A stretch of DNA of 64,000 bases from Buchnera aphidicola (Sitobion avenae) (GCF_005082585.1 NZ_CP034855.1:186001-250000); one strand, 5' to 3'; counted from the stretch's first letter, positions 29,672-41,037 are shown. A program made the numbers and translations. Notes: generated by a model not told the origin, from the letters alone.

Positions 29672-32296
29672 ATGTTCATTAAATTTTTAACTAAAATATT
29701 TAGTAATCGTAACGATCGTATTTTAAAAAAGTTTAAAAAAATAGTAATTTCCATTAATCAATTAGAAAAAAAATTTGAAGTCTTATCAGATATAAAATTA
29801 CGAGAACAAACGAAATTATTTCGTTTAAGATTAAGTGATGGTGAAACTTTAGATGATATATTACCGGAAGCTTTTGCTGTAGTAAGGGAAGCAAGTAAAC
29901 GTATTTTTAATATGCGTCATTTTGATGTGCAAATTCTTGGGGGTATAGTTTTAAACGAACAATGTGTTGCAGAAATGCGAACAGGTGAAGGAAAAACTTT
30001 AACATCAACATTGCCAGCCTATTTGAATGCATTAAGTGGAAAAGGTGTTCATATAGTAACTATGAATGATTATTTAGCTCATAGAGATGCTGAAAAAAAT
30101 ACTCCATTATTTGAATTTCTTGGTCTTACGGTTGGTTTAAATTTATCTGAAATGTCTTTTTTTTCTAAAAGAAAAGCTTATTTATCTGATATCACTTACG
30201 GTACAAACAACGAATATGGGTTTGATTATTTGCGGGATAATATGGTTTTTTCTGCTGAAGAAAGAGTGCAAAGAGAATTAAACTATGCATTAGTAGATGA
30301 AGTAGATTCAATTTTAATAGATGAAGCCAGAACTCCTTTAATTATTTCGGGTCCTTCAGAAGATAGCTCTGAATTGTATAAAGAAATTAATAAAATTGTT
30401 CCTTTATTAACTTTTCAAAAAAAAGAAGATTCAGATATTTTTTGTGGAACAGGAGATTTTTCTATTGATGAAAAAGCCAAACAAGTATATTTAACGGAAA
30501 GAGGATTGATTAAAGTCGAGAAAATATTATTTAACAAGAAATTAATGAATACAGGCGAATCATTGTATTCTTCCAATAATATAATATTAATGCATCATAT
30601 TTTGTCAGCACTCCGTGCTCATAAATTGTTTATTCGAGATGTTGATTATCTTGTAAAAGATAATAGTGTGATTATTGTAGATGAACATACAGGTCGTACT
30701 ATGCCAGGAAGAAGATGGTCGGATGGATTACATCAGGCAATAGAAGCAAAAGAGAACGTTACTATAAAAAATGAAAATCAAACGCTAGCATCTATTACTT
30801 TTCAAAATTATTTTCGTTTATATAGAAAAATAGCAGGTATGACAGGTACTGCCGAAACTGAATCTTTTGAATTTAGTTCTATTTATAATCTTGATACTAT
30901 TGTAATACCAACAAATAGAAAAATGATACGTCAAGATTTACCTGACTTAGTATATATTACTAAAAAAGAAAAAATTAATGCTATTGTTAAAGACATACAA
31001 GAATGTATAAAATTGAATAAACCTGTATTAGTTGGTACGGTTTCTATTGAAAAATCAGAGATTATTTCTAAAGAGTTATTAAAGTTAAATATTAATCACA
31101 GTGTTTTAAATGCTAAGTTTCATGCTAAAGAAGCTGAAATTATAGCACAGGCAGGAAAACCTAAATCAATTACAATTGCTACGAATATGGCTGGTAGAGG
31201 TACAGATATAGTTCTTGGTGGCAACTTAGAAGTAGAATTAAAGAGATATCCAAATATGACTTCATATGATATTGATAAAATTAAAAAGAAATGGCAAAGA
31301 GAACATGATTTAGTTGTTTCAGCTGGAGGATTACATATAATTGGTACTGAACGTCATGAATCACGTCGGATTGATAATCAATTAAGAGGTCGTTCTGGTC
31401 GTCAGGGAGATAGTGGTTCTTCACGTTTTTATATTTCTATGGAAGATTCATTAATGCGAATTTTTGCATCTGATAAAATCATTCATATGATGCGCAAGTT
31501 AGGATTAGCTTCGAATGAAGCTATTGAACATCCTTGGGTAACAAAAGCTATAGAAAACGCTCAAAAAAAAGTAGAAAATCGAAATTTTGATATTAGAAAA
31601 CAATTATTAGAATATGATGATGTTATTAATGAACAACGCAGTGCAATTTATTCTCAACGTAATAAGTTGATTGATGCACTAGATATTAAAATTATGATTT
31701 ATGACATTATAAAAGATGTTTTGAAAAAAAGTATTTGTCTATATATACCTAAAAATACAATAAAAGATAAATGGAACGTTGTTGATTTAGAAAACAAATT
31801 AAATATGGATTTTCATTTAAATATGCCAATTTTAGATTGGTTAAAAACTGAACCTAATTTAAAACATAAAGAAATTGTAAAAAAAATAATTGATTTTGCA
31901 AAAGACAATTATGAAAATAAAGAAAAATTAATTGGTGCGAATAATATGCGTGTTATAGAAAAAATGATTATGTTGCAAACATTAGATTCACTTTGGAAAG
32001 AACACTTATCAGCTATAGATTATCTAAGACAAGGTATTCATCTACGTGGTTATGCTCAAAAAGATCCTAAACAAGAATATAAACGAGAATCTTTTAATAT
32101 GTTTTCTAACATGTTAGAATTATTGAAATATGAAGTAGTATCGTTTCTTAATAAGATTAACTTATCTTATGCAAAGAAATATATAGATTTAAATAAACAT
32201 TTAATAGTAACTGCTAATAATATTAAAATGGGTCGAAATGTACCTTGCATTTGCGGTTCGGGGAAAAAATATAAACATTGTCATGGTAGTTTATAA
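29672..32296 (+). CDS. secA: Preprotein translocase ATPase SecA
   Basis: SecA is the motor that pushes preproteins through SecYEG. It has 874 residues, against 901 in E. coli. Domains in order: nucleotide-binding domain 1 with MRTGEGKT (Walker A, near residue 104) and [20 protein letters not shown] (DEAD-like Walker B, near 209); the preprotein crosslinking domain; nucleotide-binding domain 2 with [16 protein letters not shown] and [23 protein letters not shown]; helical wing and scaffold domains; a C-terminal zinc motif [14 protein letters not shown] for SecB or ribosome contact. The shortening is in the C-terminal linker. SecM, which regulates secA in E. coli, is absent. Confidence 0.98.
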   Translation: MFIKFLTKIFSNRNDRILKKFKKIVISINQLEKKFEVLSDIKLREQTKLFRLRLSDGETLDDILPEAFAVVREASKRIFNMRHFDVQILGGIVLNEQCVAEMRTGEGKTLTSTLPAYLNALSGKGVHIVTMNDYLAHRDAEKNTPLFEFLGLTVGLNLSEMSFFSKRKAYLSDITYGTNNEYGFDYLRDNMVFSAEERVQRELNYALVDEVDSILIDEARTPLIISGPSEDSSELYKEINKIVPLLTFQKKEDSDIFCGTGDFSIDEKAKQVYLTERGLIKVEKILFNKKLMNTGESLYSSNNIILMHHILSALRAHKLFIRDVDYLVKDNSVIIVDEHTGRTMPGRRWSDGLHQAIEAKENVTIKNENQTLASITFQNYFRLYRKIAGMTGTAETESFEFSSIYNLDTIVIPTNRKMIRQDLPDLVYITKKEKINAIVKDIQECIKLNKPVLVGTVSIEKSEIISKELLKLNINHSVLNAKFHAKEAEIIAQAGKPKSITIATNMAGRGTDIVLGGNLEVELKRYPNMTSYDIDKIKKKWQREHDLVVSAGGLHIIGTERHESRRIDNQLRGRSGRQGDSGSSRFYISMEDSLMRIFASDKIIHMMRKLGLASNEAIEHPWVTKAIENAQKKVENRNFDIRKQLLEYDDVINEQRSAIYSQRNKLIDALDIKIMIYDIIKDVLKKSICLYIPKNTIKDKWNVVDLENKLNMDFHLNMPILDWLKTEPNLKHKEIVKKIIDFAKDNYENKEKLIGANNMRVIEKMIMLQTLDSLWKEHLSAIDYLRQGIHLRGYAQKDPKQEYKRESFNMFSNMLELLKYEVVSFLNKINLSYAKKYIDLNKHLIVTANNIKMGRNVPCICGSGKKYKHCHGSL

Positions 32297-32350
32297 ATTT
32301 TTATTTTTTTATAAAAAATAGAAAATGTTTTTTAGTCAAGGACATATTTC

Positions 32351-32740
32351 ATGAAGGATACAGAAGCTGTAATTGGTATAATTATACATGGAAAAAAAAT
32401 TTATGTAACTCGAGGCAAATATAAAACAAATATTTGGGAATTTCCAGGTGGAAAAGTTAAAAAACATGAAAGTATAATGCATGCATTAAAACGGGAATTA
32501 TTGGAAGAAGTTGGAATTATCGTCATAGAAGTTAGTTTTTTTCAATATACAGAATATGTTCATCTTAAGAAAAAAATAAAATTATATTTTTTTTTAATAA
32601 AAAAATGGAAAGGGCAACCATATAGCATTGAAGGGTACTCTTATCATTGGAAGTTCGTATACAATTTAAGACCTCTCGATTTTCCACTTGCTAATCATCA
32701 TGTTATAATGTCTCTTAAAAATAAATATTTATTTATTTAA
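32351..32740 (+). CDS. mutT: 8-oxo-dGTP diphosphatase
   Basis: MutT hydrolyses 8-oxo-dGTP and so prevents A:T to C:G transversions. It has 129 residues, the E. coli length. The Nudix box GGKVKKHESIMHALKRELLEEVGI (residues 38-61 or so) keeps the GX5EX7REUXEEXGU pattern. An opening segment VIGIIIHGKKIYVTRGKYKTNIWEFPGG binds the nucleotide. It follows secA by 54 bp on the same strand, as in E. coli, and converges on coaE with 35 bp between. Confidence 0.95.
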   Translation: MKDTEAVIGIIIHGKKIYVTRGKYKTNIWEFPGGKVKKHESIMHALKRELLEEVGIIVIEVSFFQYTEYVHLKKKIKLYFFLIKKWKGQPYSIEGYSYHWKFVYNLRPLDFPLANHHVIMSLKNKYLFI

Positions 32741-32775
32741 AGAATTTTTTTAAATTATAAATATATTTTATTTTT

Positions 32776-33429
32776 TTAGTAAAACGTTGTTAAATAATTT
32801 TTTTTAATGTTTATAGTTTTATTTTTATAATACTCCTTTGATAGATATGAATACAGTAAATTAAAATAACTAATATATAAATTCATTTTTTTCATATTTT
32901 TTTTATTGAAAATAATATCATCTGACATAGATATTCTTTTGTTTCTCGTGGCCTGTAATGAAATGATTTTTTTGGCTTCTAGAAATGTAATATTATCTCT
33001 TTTAACTATGCGTTTTATTTGTTCTTTCACAGGTATGTCAACTAAAAGAACTCGATGAGCTTTTTTTTCTAATTTTTTTTCAATTAGCAATGGTACTACC
33101 CATAAACACCAATTTGATTCTACAAGTTTTATTTGACGCTTAGTTTCTTGATAAATTTTAGGATGTAATAGATTTTCTAACCATACACGATAGTTCTTTT
33201 CATTAAAAATGTATTTTCTAAGTAAAAATCGATTAATTGAATGATCTAAGTTTAATATTTTTTTCCCAAATTTTTTCTTAATAGAAGATGATATATATTT
33301 ATCATGTTCTATTATATTTCTAGCAATGATATCTGTATCGATAATATTAACGCCTATTTTTTTAAAACAATTAGAGACGGTAGTTTTTCCACTACCAATA
33401 CCCCCAGTAAGTGCTACAATATAAGTCAT
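32776..33429 (-). CDS. coaE: Dephospho-CoA kinase
   Basis: CoaE phosphorylates the 3'-hydroxyl of dephospho-CoA in the last step of CoA synthesis. It has 217 residues, against 206 in E. coli. The P-loop VALTGGIGSGKTTVSN is at residues 4-19, followed by IIDTDIIAR, LLHPKIYQET, VVPLLIEKKLEKKAHRVLLVD, and RDNITFLEAKKIISLQ. The C-terminal tail beyond the conserved domain is Lys/Tyr/Asn-rich and looks like AT-drift. It is divergent from guaC. It complements panBC in this window by completing the route from pantothenate to CoA. Confidence 0.96.
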   Translation of the reverse strand: MTYIVALTGGIGSGKTTVSNCFKKIGVNIIDTDIIARNIIEHDKYISSSIKKKFGKKILNLDHSINRFLLRKYIFNEKNYRVWLENLLHPKIYQETKRQIKLVESNWCLWVVPLLIEKKLEKKAHRVLLVDIPVKEQIKRIVKRDNITFLEAKKIISLQATRNKRISMSDDIIFNKKNMKKMNLYISYFNLLYSYLSKEYYKNKTINIKKNYLTTFY

Positions 33430-33484
33430 AATATTTTAAATTTTAATTATTAGTATTATACATTCAAATTAGGATAATAATTTT

Positions 33485-34534
33485 ATGAGAATTGAAGAAG
33501 ATATTAAATTAGGTTTTAAAGATGTATTAATTAAACCTAAACGTTCTATATTAAAAAGTCGTTCTGAAGTTAATCTTGTTCGTCGTTTTTCTTTTAAATA
33601 TTCTTCTAATATATGGTCTGGAATTCCTATTATTGCAGCAAACATGGATACAATAGGTACATTTGAGATGGTGAAATCTTTATCAGATTTTAATATACTC
33701 ACTGCAGTACATAAATATTATTCTCTTGAAGAATGGAAAACTTTTATTGATTTATCTTCTAAAGAGGTATTAAATCATGTAATTGTATCAATTGGAACTT
33801 CTAATATAGATTTTTTAAAAATTAAAAAAATTTTTTTGTTGTCTTCTGAGTTAAAATATATTTGTATTGATGTTGCAAATGGTTATTCTGAACATTTTGT
33901 TTCTTTTTTAAAGTTAGTAAGAGATTATTTTCCAGATAAAATTATTTGTGCTGGCAATGTTGTTACTGGAGAAATGGTTGAAGAATTAATACTTTCTGGA
34001 GCAGATATAGTTAAAGTTGGTATTGGTCCAGGTTCTGTATGTACTACACGAATTAAAACTGGAGTTGGTTATCCTCAACTTTCAGCTATTATAGAGTGTG
34101 CTGATGCAGCGCATGGATTAAATGGTCAGATTATTAGTGATGGAGGGTGTTCTGTGTCTGGAGATATTGCTAAATCTTTTGGAGGTGGAGCGGATTTTGT
34201 AATGTTAGGAGGAATGCTTGCAGGTCATAGAGAATGTGCAGGGAAGTTAATAGAAGAAAAATCAAAAAAATATATGTTATTTTATGGTATGAGCTCTATT
34301 TCTGCCATGAAACGTTACGAAGGCAAAATTGCAGTATATCGTGCTTCTGAAGGTAAGACTGTGAAAATACCTTTCCGGGGGGATGTAGATACTACTATAC
34401 GTGATATTTTAGGAGGATTACGTTCTTCTTGCACCTATGTCGGTGCTGCAAAGTTAAAAGAGTTGACAAAAAGAACTACATTTATACGAGTCACTGAGCA
34501 AGAAAATTGTGTTTTTAATATCTTTGCAGAATAA
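33485..34534 (+). CDS. guaC: GMP reductase
   Basis: GuaC deaminates and reduces GMP to IMP with NADPH, returning guanine nucleotides to the adenine branch. It has 349 residues, against 347 in E. coli. IMPDH/GMPR barrel motifs are [55 protein letters not shown], the active-site loop [22 protein letters not shown] near residue 180, [32 protein letters not shown], and FYGMSS. AGGATAA lies upstream of the start. It ends in a 17-bp stem terminator. Confidence 0.97.
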   Translation: MRIEEDIKLGFKDVLIKPKRSILKSRSEVNLVRRFSFKYSSNIWSGIPIIAANMDTIGTFEMVKSLSDFNILTAVHKYYSLEEWKTFIDLSSKEVLNHVIVSIGTSNIDFLKIKKIFLLSSELKYICIDVANGYSEHFVSFLKLVRDYFPDKIICAGNVVTGEMVEELILSGADIVKVGIGPGSVCTTRIKTGVGYPQLSAIIECADAAHGLNGQIISDGGCSVSGDIAKSFGGGADFVMLGGMLAGHRECAGKLIEEKSKKYMLFYGMSSISAMKRYEGKIAVYRASEGKTVKIPFRGDVDTTIRDILGGLRSSCTYVGAAKLKELTKRTTFIRVTEQENCVFNIFAE

Positions 34535-34566
34535 AAAATGACATTCATTTAAAATTTTTATATTTC

Positions 34567-34622
34567 AAAATCAATAAAATTAATTATATTTTATATATTT
34601 AATTTTATTGATTTTTTTTAGA
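34567..34622 (+). terminator. guaC terminator
   Basis: AAAATCAATAAAATTAA (34567-34583) and TTAATTTTATTGATTTT (34599-34615) form a perfect 17-bp stem followed by more T residues. Confidence 0.7.
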
Positions 34623-34732
34623 CATTTATGATTAATTTTTAGTTAAAATAATAGTGTGTAAAATAAAATTTTTATTAAAATTAAAATTTAATTTATTTAT
34701 TTAATGCATATAATGTATAAGGAATTTATACC

Positions 34733-37399
34733 ATGTCAGAACGTTTATATAATGACGTGGATCCAATTGAAACTAGTGATTGGGTACAAGCTATTGAATC
34801 CGTTATTCGCGAAGAAGGTCGCGAAAGAGCTCATTTTTTAATTGAACAAGTTTTAAAAAAATCTAAAATAAATAGAGTAGAATTTTTTAGATGTTTTTTT
34901 ACTAGTAATTACATTAATACTATTTGTAGTGAGGATGAATCTCAATATCCTGGAAATCTCATTTTAGAAAAGCGCATTCGTTCAGCAATTCGTTGGAATG
35001 CTATTATGATGGTACTCCGCGCATCTAAAAAAAATTTGGAATTAGGCGGTCATTTATCATCTTTTCAGTCATCTGCCACCATATATGAAGTATGTTTTAA
35101 TCATTTTTTTAGAGCTAAAAATGATAAAGATGGCGGTGATTTAGTTTATTTTCAAGGTCATATTTCACCAGGAATCTATGCTCGTGCTTTTTTGGAAGGA
35201 CGGTTATCAGAAGAGCAAATTAATAATTTTAGACAAGAAGTTGATGGGAAAGGTTTGTCTTCTTATCCTCATCCTAAATTAATGCCAAATTTTTGGCAAT
35301 TTCCTACTGTATCTATGGGTTTAGGTCCGCTTTGCGCTATTTATCAAGCAAAATTTTTAAAGTATTTGCAAAATAGAGAATTAAAGAATACTTCAGAACA
35401 AATAGTTTATGCCTTTTTAGGTGATGGTGAAATGGATGAACCGGAATCTAAAGGTGCTATTTCTATAGCTGTACGTGAAAAACTAGATAATTTGATATTT
35501 ATAATTAACTGTAATTTACAAAGATTAGATGGTCCAGTAGTCGGTAATGGAAAAATTGTAAATGAATTAGAAAGTTTTTTTTATGGTGCTGGATGGAAGG
35601 TGATCAAAGTTATATGGGGTGGAAGATGGGATTGTTTGTTAAAAAAAGATAAAACTGGTAAATTAATTCAATTAATGAATGAAACGGTTGATGGAGATTA
35701 TCAAACTTTTAAATCTAAAGATGGCGCATATGTTCGTAAATATTTTTTTGGTAAATATCAAGAAACATATGAGTTAGTTAAAGACATGACTGACGAAGAA
35801 ATATGGAGATTAAACAGAGGGGGGCATGATCCAAAAAAAATGTTTAATGCTCTCAAAAAAGCAAAAGAAACAAAATATAAACCAACAGTTATTTTGGCTC
35901 ATACTGTTAAAGGATATGGAATGGGAGTAACCGCAGAAGGTAAAAATATTGCCCATCAAATCAAAAAAATTAATATAAATGGAATAATGCATATTCGAGA
36001 TCGTTTTAATATTCCTGTATCAGATGATGATATAAATAAATTACCATATGTAACTTTTAAAAAAAATTCTGAAGAATATTATTATATACACTCACAGAGA
36101 AAAAAATTGGGTGGTTATGTTCCATTTAGATTATCTCATTTTACTACTACTACATTAGTACTACCAGAATTAATAGATTTTCAACCATTATTAGAAGAAC
36201 AAAAAAAAGATATTTCTACAACTATAGCTTTTATACGTGTTTTAAATATTATATTAAAAAATAAATCTATAAAACATTTAATAGTCCCAATTATTGCGGA
36301 TGAAGCACGTACCTTTGGAATGGAAGGATTATTCCGGAAAATTGGTATTTATAGTTCTAGCGGTCAAAAGTATATTCCTCAAGATCGAGAACAATTAGCA
36401 TACTATAAAGAAGAAAAAAAAGGTCAAATATTACAAGAAGGAATAAATGAATTAGGTGCGGCTTCGTCATGGTTAGCTGCTGCTACTTCCTATAGTACTA
36501 ATGATTTTCCTATGATCCCTTTTTATATTTACTATTCAATTTTTGGTTTTCAAAGAATTGGTGATTTATTTTGGGCTGCTGGAGATCAACAAGCAAGAGG
36601 TTTTTTAATTGGAGGGACTTCAGGAAGAACTACTTTAAATGGTGAGGGATTACAACATGAAGATGGACATAGTCACATACAGTCTTTAACTATTCCTAAT
36701 TGTATATCTTATGATCCTTCTTTTGCCTATGAAGTTGCTGTCATCATACAAGATGGTTTAAGGCGCATGTATGGTCCTTCTCAAGAAAATATATACTATT
36801 ATATTACTACAATCAATGAAAACTATCATATGCCTGCTATGCCTGTAGGTGTAGAAGAAGGTATTTGCAAAGGAATTTATAAATTAAAAACTTTACATGG
36901 TACTGCATCAAAAGTACAGTTAATAGGTTCTGGTGCCATTTTACGTTCTGTCTGTGAAGCTGCAGAAATTTTATTTAAAGACTATTCTTTGACAATAGAT
37001 GTATATAGTGTTACTTCTTTTACAGAATTAGCTAGAAACGGTGAAGATTGTGAACGATGGAATATGTTACATCCTAATGAAAAAAATAAAACAGCATATG
37101 TCAAACAAGTTATGAATGACAATCCTACAGTTGCTGCTACTGATTATATGAAATTATTTGCTGAGCAAATTCGTCATTATATTCCGTCACAAGAATATCA
37201 TGTATTAGGAACAGATGGTTTTGGTCGTTCAGACAGTCGTGAAAAGTTACGAAATCACTTTGAAGTAAATGCGTATTATATTGTTGTATCTGCTTTAAAT
37301 TTATTAGCTAATATAAATCATATTAAGAAAAAAGTAGTAGAAGATGCAATTATTAAATTTAATATTAATGCTAATAAAATCAATCCGCGTTTGGCTTAA
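34733..37399 (+). CDS. aceE: Pyruvate dehydrogenase E1 component
   Basis: AceE is the thiamine-diphosphate decarboxylase of the pyruvate dehydrogenase complex. It has 888 residues, against 887 in E. coli. Homodimeric E1 motifs are GGHLSSFQSSATIYEV and FFRAKNDKDGGDLVYFQGH near residue 105-145, the thiamine-diphosphate motif GDGEMDEPES...NCNLQRLDGPV (about 230-265), and later ADEARTFGMEGLFR, QEGINELGAASSW, GLQHEDGHSH and the C-terminal TDGFGRSDSREKLR. The ATG follows AAGGAA. It heads aceE-aceF-lpdA; no pdhR precedes it, unlike in E. coli. Confidence 0.98.
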   Translation: MSERLYNDVDPIETSDWVQAIESVIREEGRERAHFLIEQVLKKSKINRVEFFRCFFTSNYINTICSEDESQYPGNLILEKRIRSAIRWNAIMMVLRASKKNLELGGHLSSFQSSATIYEVCFNHFFRAKNDKDGGDLVYFQGHISPGIYARAFLEGRLSEEQINNFRQEVDGKGLSSYPHPKLMPNFWQFPTVSMGLGPLCAIYQAKFLKYLQNRELKNTSEQIVYAFLGDGEMDEPESKGAISIAVREKLDNLIFIINCNLQRLDGPVVGNGKIVNELESFFYGAGWKVIKVIWGGRWDCLLKKDKTGKLIQLMNETVDGDYQTFKSKDGAYVRKYFFGKYQETYELVKDMTDEEIWRLNRGGHDPKKMFNALKKAKETKYKPTVILAHTVKGYGMGVTAEGKNIAHQIKKININGIMHIRDRFNIPVSDDDINKLPYVTFKKNSEEYYYIHSQRKKLGGYVPFRLSHFTTTTLVLPELIDFQPLLEEQKKDISTTIAFIRVLNIILKNKSIKHLIVPIIADEARTFGMEGLFRKIGIYSSSGQKYIPQDREQLAYYKEEKKGQILQEGINELGAASSWLAAATSYSTNDFPMIPFYIYYSIFGFQRIGDLFWAAGDQQARGFLIGGTSGRTTLNGEGLQHEDGHSHIQSLTIPNCISYDPSFAYEVAVIIQDGLRRMYGPSQENIYYYITTINENYHMPAMPVGVEEGICKGIYKLKTLHGTASKVQLIGSGAILRSVCEAAEILFKDYSLTIDVYSVTSFTELARNGEDCERWNMLHPNEKNKTAYVKQVMNDNPTVAATDYMKLFAEQIRHYIPSQEYHVLGTDGFGRSDSREKLRNHFEVNAYYIVVSALNLLANINHIKKKVVEDAIIKFNINANKINPRLA

Positions 37400-37414
37400 G
37401 AGGTAAAAAAACAA

Positions 37415-38623
37415 GTGGATATTGAAGTAAAAATGCCTGATATTGGCTTAGATGAAGTAGAGGTAATAGAAATATTAGTTAATATTAATGAAAAAATAGA
37501 AACGGAACAAGGATTAATAGTTGTAGAAGGAGATAAAACTTCTATGGAAATACCATCACCCATATCAGGTATTGTAAAAAATATTTACATTAAAATTGGG
37601 GACAAAATTAAAACAGATTCTCTTATAATGATGTTTATAGAAAATGATACTAATTTTCATAAAAAGCAAAAAGAAGAAAATTATTTAGATAGAAATGATA
37701 AAATTCATATTGAAAAAAAAAATAAAGAAGATGTTTTTTTTCATGCCACTCCAGTTGTAAGACGTTTAGCACGAAATTTAAATATTAATTTATGTAGTAT
37801 AATTGGTACTGGACCTAAAAATCGAATTTTAAAAGAAGATGTAGAATTGTATCAAGACAATTATAAAAAAAACGTTTTAGAAAATAAAAAATCTGTTAAT
37901 TTCAAAAATGATGAGAATTTAAAAGAAGAAGAGTTTGAACTAAGTAGCGTTCAAAAAATGATTGGTAAAAATTTACATCAAAATTGGATGAATATACCGC
38001 ATGTCACACAATTTGATGAAGTTGATATTACTACATTGGAAAAATTTCGCAAAAAATATAATTTTGAAAAATATGGTCATAAAAAAACAAGTAATAATAT
38101 TACAATATTAGTTTTTGTAATTAAAGTAGTTGCGTATGCATTAGAAAAATTTCCTATGTTCAATAGTTCTTTTACTCTTAAAAATAAAAAAATTATTTTA
38201 AAAAAATACATCAATATTGGATTTGCTATAGATGTAAATAATGATTTATTCGTTCCTGTATTAAAACATGTTAACACAAAAAACATTGAACAATTATCCT
38301 CTGAATTAATATTACTATCAGAAAAAGCACGGAAAAGACAATTAAATCTTTCAGATATGACAGAAGGATGTTTTACAATATCTAATTTAGGAGGAATAGG
38401 AGGAAGTTGGTTTTCTCCGATTATTAACTCACCAGAAGTTGCAATTCTTGGTATTTCAAAATCTCAGGTTAAACCATTATGGAATGGAAAAGAATTTATT
38501 CCTTCTTTAATGTTGCCTTTGTCTTTATCTTATGATCATCGTGTAATAAATGGAGCTTATGCAGCACGTTTTATTGCGTTTATTAGTAAACTTCTATCTG
38601 ATATACATTTTTTAATTATGTAG
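37415..38623 (+). CDS. aceF: Dihydrolipoamide acetyltransferase (PDH E2) with a single lipoyl domain, GTG start
   Basis: AceF is the E2 core that moves acetyl groups from E1 to CoA. It is 402 residues, far shorter than the 630 of E. coli, because only one lipoyl domain is present (about 1-75, lipoyl Lys in VEGDKTSMEIPSP) instead of three. A linker leads to the peripheral subunit-binding domain (ATPVVRRLARNLNINLCSIIGTGPKNRI, about 109-136), then the acyltransferase core ending SLSYDHRVINGAYAARF with the catalytic His. Asn replaces the usual Asp in that motif, a variant known in some bacterial E2p. The GTG at 37415 follows AAGAGG and aligns with the E. coli start. It lies 15 bp after aceE. Confidence 0.97.
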   Translation: MDIEVKMPDIGLDEVEVIEILVNINEKIETEQGLIVVEGDKTSMEIPSPISGIVKNIYIKIGDKIKTDSLIMMFIENDTNFHKKQKEENYLDRNDKIHIEKKNKEDVFFHATPVVRRLARNLNINLCSIIGTGPKNRILKEDVELYQDNYKKNVLENKKSVNFKNDENLKEEEFELSSVQKMIGKNLHQNWMNIPHVTQFDEVDITTLEKFRKKYNFEKYGHKKTSNNITILVFVIKVVAYALEKFPMFNSSFTLKNKKIILKKYINIGFAIDVNNDLFVPVLKHVNTKNIEQLSSELILLSEKARKRQLNLSDMTEGCFTISNLGGIGGSWFSPIINSPEVAILGISKSQVKPLWNGKEFIPSLMLPLSLSYDHRVINGAYAARFIAFISKLLSDIHFLIM

Positions 38624-38688
38624 TTTTTATAAATTTTTTTATTATTAAAAGAATATTTTCTTTAAATTTATTTATAAGAGGTTGTGTG

Positions 38689-40110
38689 ATGCATCAAAAA
38701 ATATACGCACAAGTTGTAATTATTGGATCGGGCCCCGCAGGTTATTCTGCAGCTTTTCGTTGTGCAGATCTAGGTTTAGATACTGTTTTGATAGAGCGTT
38801 ATAACAAATTAGGTGGTGTTTGTTTAAATGTTGGTTGTATACCTTCAAAAACGTTATTACATATAGCCAAAGTTATTAAAGAAGCAAAAGAATTACATGA
38901 AACTGGTGTATCTTTTAGTAATCCAGAAATTGATATTAATAAAATAAAAAGTTGGAAAGAAAATATTATAAATAAACTGACTCATGGTTTATCTAACATG
39001 AGTAAAAAAAGAAAAATAAGAATATTCCAAGGTAATGCTGTTTTTAATACTGAAAAAAGCCTTTTAGTTATTAGTCAAAAAGATACATTTACTATTTTTT
39101 TTGATAATGCAATTATTGCGACAGGTTCTAAGCCGATTAAAATTCCTTCAATTCCTAAGGATGATGAAAGAATTTGGGATTCAACTGATTCTTTATCATT
39201 AAAAAAAATACCTAATCGTTTTTTAATTATAGGTAGTGGAATTATTGGTTTAGAAATGGCAACAATATATAGTGCATTAGGATCAAACGTTGATATTATT
39301 GATAGATTTAATCATTTCCTTCCTTCAATAGATAAAGATATTACTGATATATATAGAAAATCTATTAATAAAAGATTTAATTTAATGTTAAATACTCACA
39401 TAGATACGGTTAGTTTAAAAAAAAATGGATTATTAGTAAATATGGTACAAGATAATTGTGCTAATACAGATGTATTTTATGACGCTATATTAGTTGCAAT
39501 AGGTAGAACTCCTAATATTAAAGAATTAGGATTAGATAAAATAGGATTAAAAATCAATAGTTTTGGGTTTATTGAAGTCGATAAACAATTAAAAACAAAT
39601 ATATCTCATATTTATGCCATTGGTGATGTAACTGGTGCACCTATGTTAGCCCATAAAGGTGTACATGAGGGACATATTGCAGCAGAAGTTATTTCTGGTA
39701 AACAACATTATTTTGAACCTAAAGTTATTCCATCCATAGCATATACTGAACCTGAAATTGCTTGGGTTGGATTAAATGAAACACAGGCTAAAAAGGATAA
39801 TATAGTTTATGAAACTGCAATTTTTCCTTGGAGTGCATCCGGGAGAGCTATTGCTTCAAATTGTAGTACAGGAATGACTAAACTAATTTTTAATAAACAA
39901 GATAATAAAATTATTGGTGGGTCTATAGTAGGAACAAATGCTGGGGAGTTAATTGGTGAAGTTGGACTTGCTATTGAAATGGGGTGCGACGCTGAGGATA
40001 TCGCATTAACTATTCATGCCCATCCTACTTTATATGAATCAATTGGTTTATCTGCAGAAATTTTTCAGGGTACAGCAACAGATGTGTTAAATTTTAAATT
40101 AAATAAATAA
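38689..40110 (+). CDS. lpdA: Dihydrolipoamide dehydrogenase (E3)
   Basis: LpdA reoxidises dihydrolipoamide with FAD and NAD for PDH, and for 2-oxoglutarate dehydrogenase if present. The ATG at 38689 gives 473 residues, against 474 in E. coli; a GTG one codon earlier is in frame but less likely. Motifs are the FAD site VVIIGSGPAGYSAAF, redox disulfide GGVCLNVGCIPSKTLLH near residue 45, NAD site LIIGSGIIGLEMATIY, IYAIGDVTGAPMLAHKG, and the active-site His-Glu pair in IHAHPTLYESI. AAGAGG precedes the start. It is 65 bp after aceF and ends in a perfect terminator. Confidence 0.97.
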   Translation: MHQKIYAQVVIIGSGPAGYSAAFRCADLGLDTVLIERYNKLGGVCLNVGCIPSKTLLHIAKVIKEAKELHETGVSFSNPEIDINKIKSWKENIINKLTHGLSNMSKKRKIRIFQGNAVFNTEKSLLVISQKDTFTIFFDNAIIATGSKPIKIPSIPKDDERIWDSTDSLSLKKIPNRFLIIGSGIIGLEMATIYSALGSNVDIIDRFNHFLPSIDKDITDIYRKSINKRFNLMLNTHIDTVSLKKNGLLVNMVQDNCANTDVFYDAILVAIGRTPNIKELGLDKIGLKINSFGFIEVDKQLKTNISHIYAIGDVTGAPMLAHKGVHEGHIAAEVISGKQHYFEPKVIPSIAYTEPEIAWVGLNETQAKKDNIVYETAIFPWSASGRAIASNCSTGMTKLIFNKQDNKIIGGSIVGTNAGELIGEVGLAIEMGCDAEDIALTIHAHPTLYESIGLSAEIFQGTATDVLNFKLNK

Positions 40111-40140
40111 TCGTTATTTTTTAAAAAGTTCTATTTTTTA

Positions 40141-40176
40141 AACTAATAAAGTTTTTTTAGAAAAACTTTATTAGTT
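40141..40176. terminator. Terminator between lpdA and speD
   Basis: AACTAATAAAGTTTTT (40141-40156) and AAAAACTTTATTAGTT (40161-40176) form a perfect 16-bp stem with a TTAG loop. It lies between two convergent operons. Confidence 0.75.
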
Positions 40177-40236
40177 TGAATTACTACTTTATAATTTTAA
40201 TTGTTTTTTAAAACACATATTTTAATTAAATACGGA

Positions 40237-41037
40237 TTAAGCAAAATCTATCATAGATATATTTCTACCATAATAGATTTCACGCATTTCCCTCCAGAGC
40301 AAGTTAACAATATAAGAACGTTCTTTTTGTTTTAGATCTTCTAAATGAATGTTAAACAAGTAATTTTTCAAATTAAATTCTCTTAATAACATTCGGGTGT
40401 GAAAAATGTTTTCTTGATATACATTCACATCAACCATATCATACATTGATTTTATGTCATTCGACATAAAATTTTGAATAGAATTAATTTTATGATCGAT
40501 AAAATGTTTTGTCCCATAAATATCTCTAGTAAATCCCCGAACACGATATTCAATTGTTACAATATCTGACTCTAATTGATGTATTAGATAATTTAACGCA
40601 TTTAGAGGTGATATAATTCCACATGTTGACACTTCGATATCAGCTCGAAAAGTGCAAATTCCATTCTGAGGATGACTTTCTGGATACGTATGTACACAAA
40701 TATGACTTTTATCTAAATGAGCAAGGACAGAAGATGATACAATATTGTTGTTTAAAATATTAATTTTATCTCTATTAATTGGCTCTTCACATACTAAAAT
40801 AGTAACACTTGCACCTTGAGGTTCATAATCTTGATGAAATATATTCAATACGTTAGCACCAATAATTAAACAGGTTTCTTTTAAAATTTTAGTCAATCGA
40901 ATAGCATTATATTGTTCGTCAATATAAGAAATATAACTGTTACGTGAATCATTAGTATTCGCATAGCAAATATCATAGATACAAAAACTTAGGCTTTTAG
41001 TTAAATTATTAAAGCCATGTAATTTTAGTTTTTGCAA
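40237..41037 (-). CDS. speD: S-adenosylmethionine decarboxylase proenzyme
   Basis: SpeD makes decarboxylated SAM, the aminopropyl donor for spermidine. It has 266 residues, against 264 in E. coli. The proenzyme self-cleaves to form a pyruvoyl group; the cleavage motif is [17 protein letters not shown] near residue 110, with Lys-Ser the processing site. [22 protein letters not shown] supplies further active-site residues. It lies 27 bp after speE; the pair speE-speD is as in E. coli. Confidence 0.97.
   Translation of the reverse strand: MQKLKLHGFNNLTKSLSFCIYDICYANTNDSRNSYISYIDEQYNAIRLTKILKETCLIIGANVLNIFHQDYEPQGASVTILVCEEPINRDKINILNNNIVSSSVLAHLDKSHICVHTYPESHPQNGICTFRADIEVSTCGIISPLNALNYLIHQLESDIVTIEYRVRGFTRDIYGTKHFIDHKINSIQNFMSNDIKSMYDMVDVNVYQENIFHTRMLLREFNLKNYLFNIHLEDLKQKERSYIVNLLWREMREIYYGRNISMIDFA

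Noticed and set aside
38523-38560. Asn instead of Asp in the AceF HxxxD motif as an inactivating change
   Set aside because: Asn at this position is known in some active bacterial E2p enzymes, and the rest of the core is conserved.
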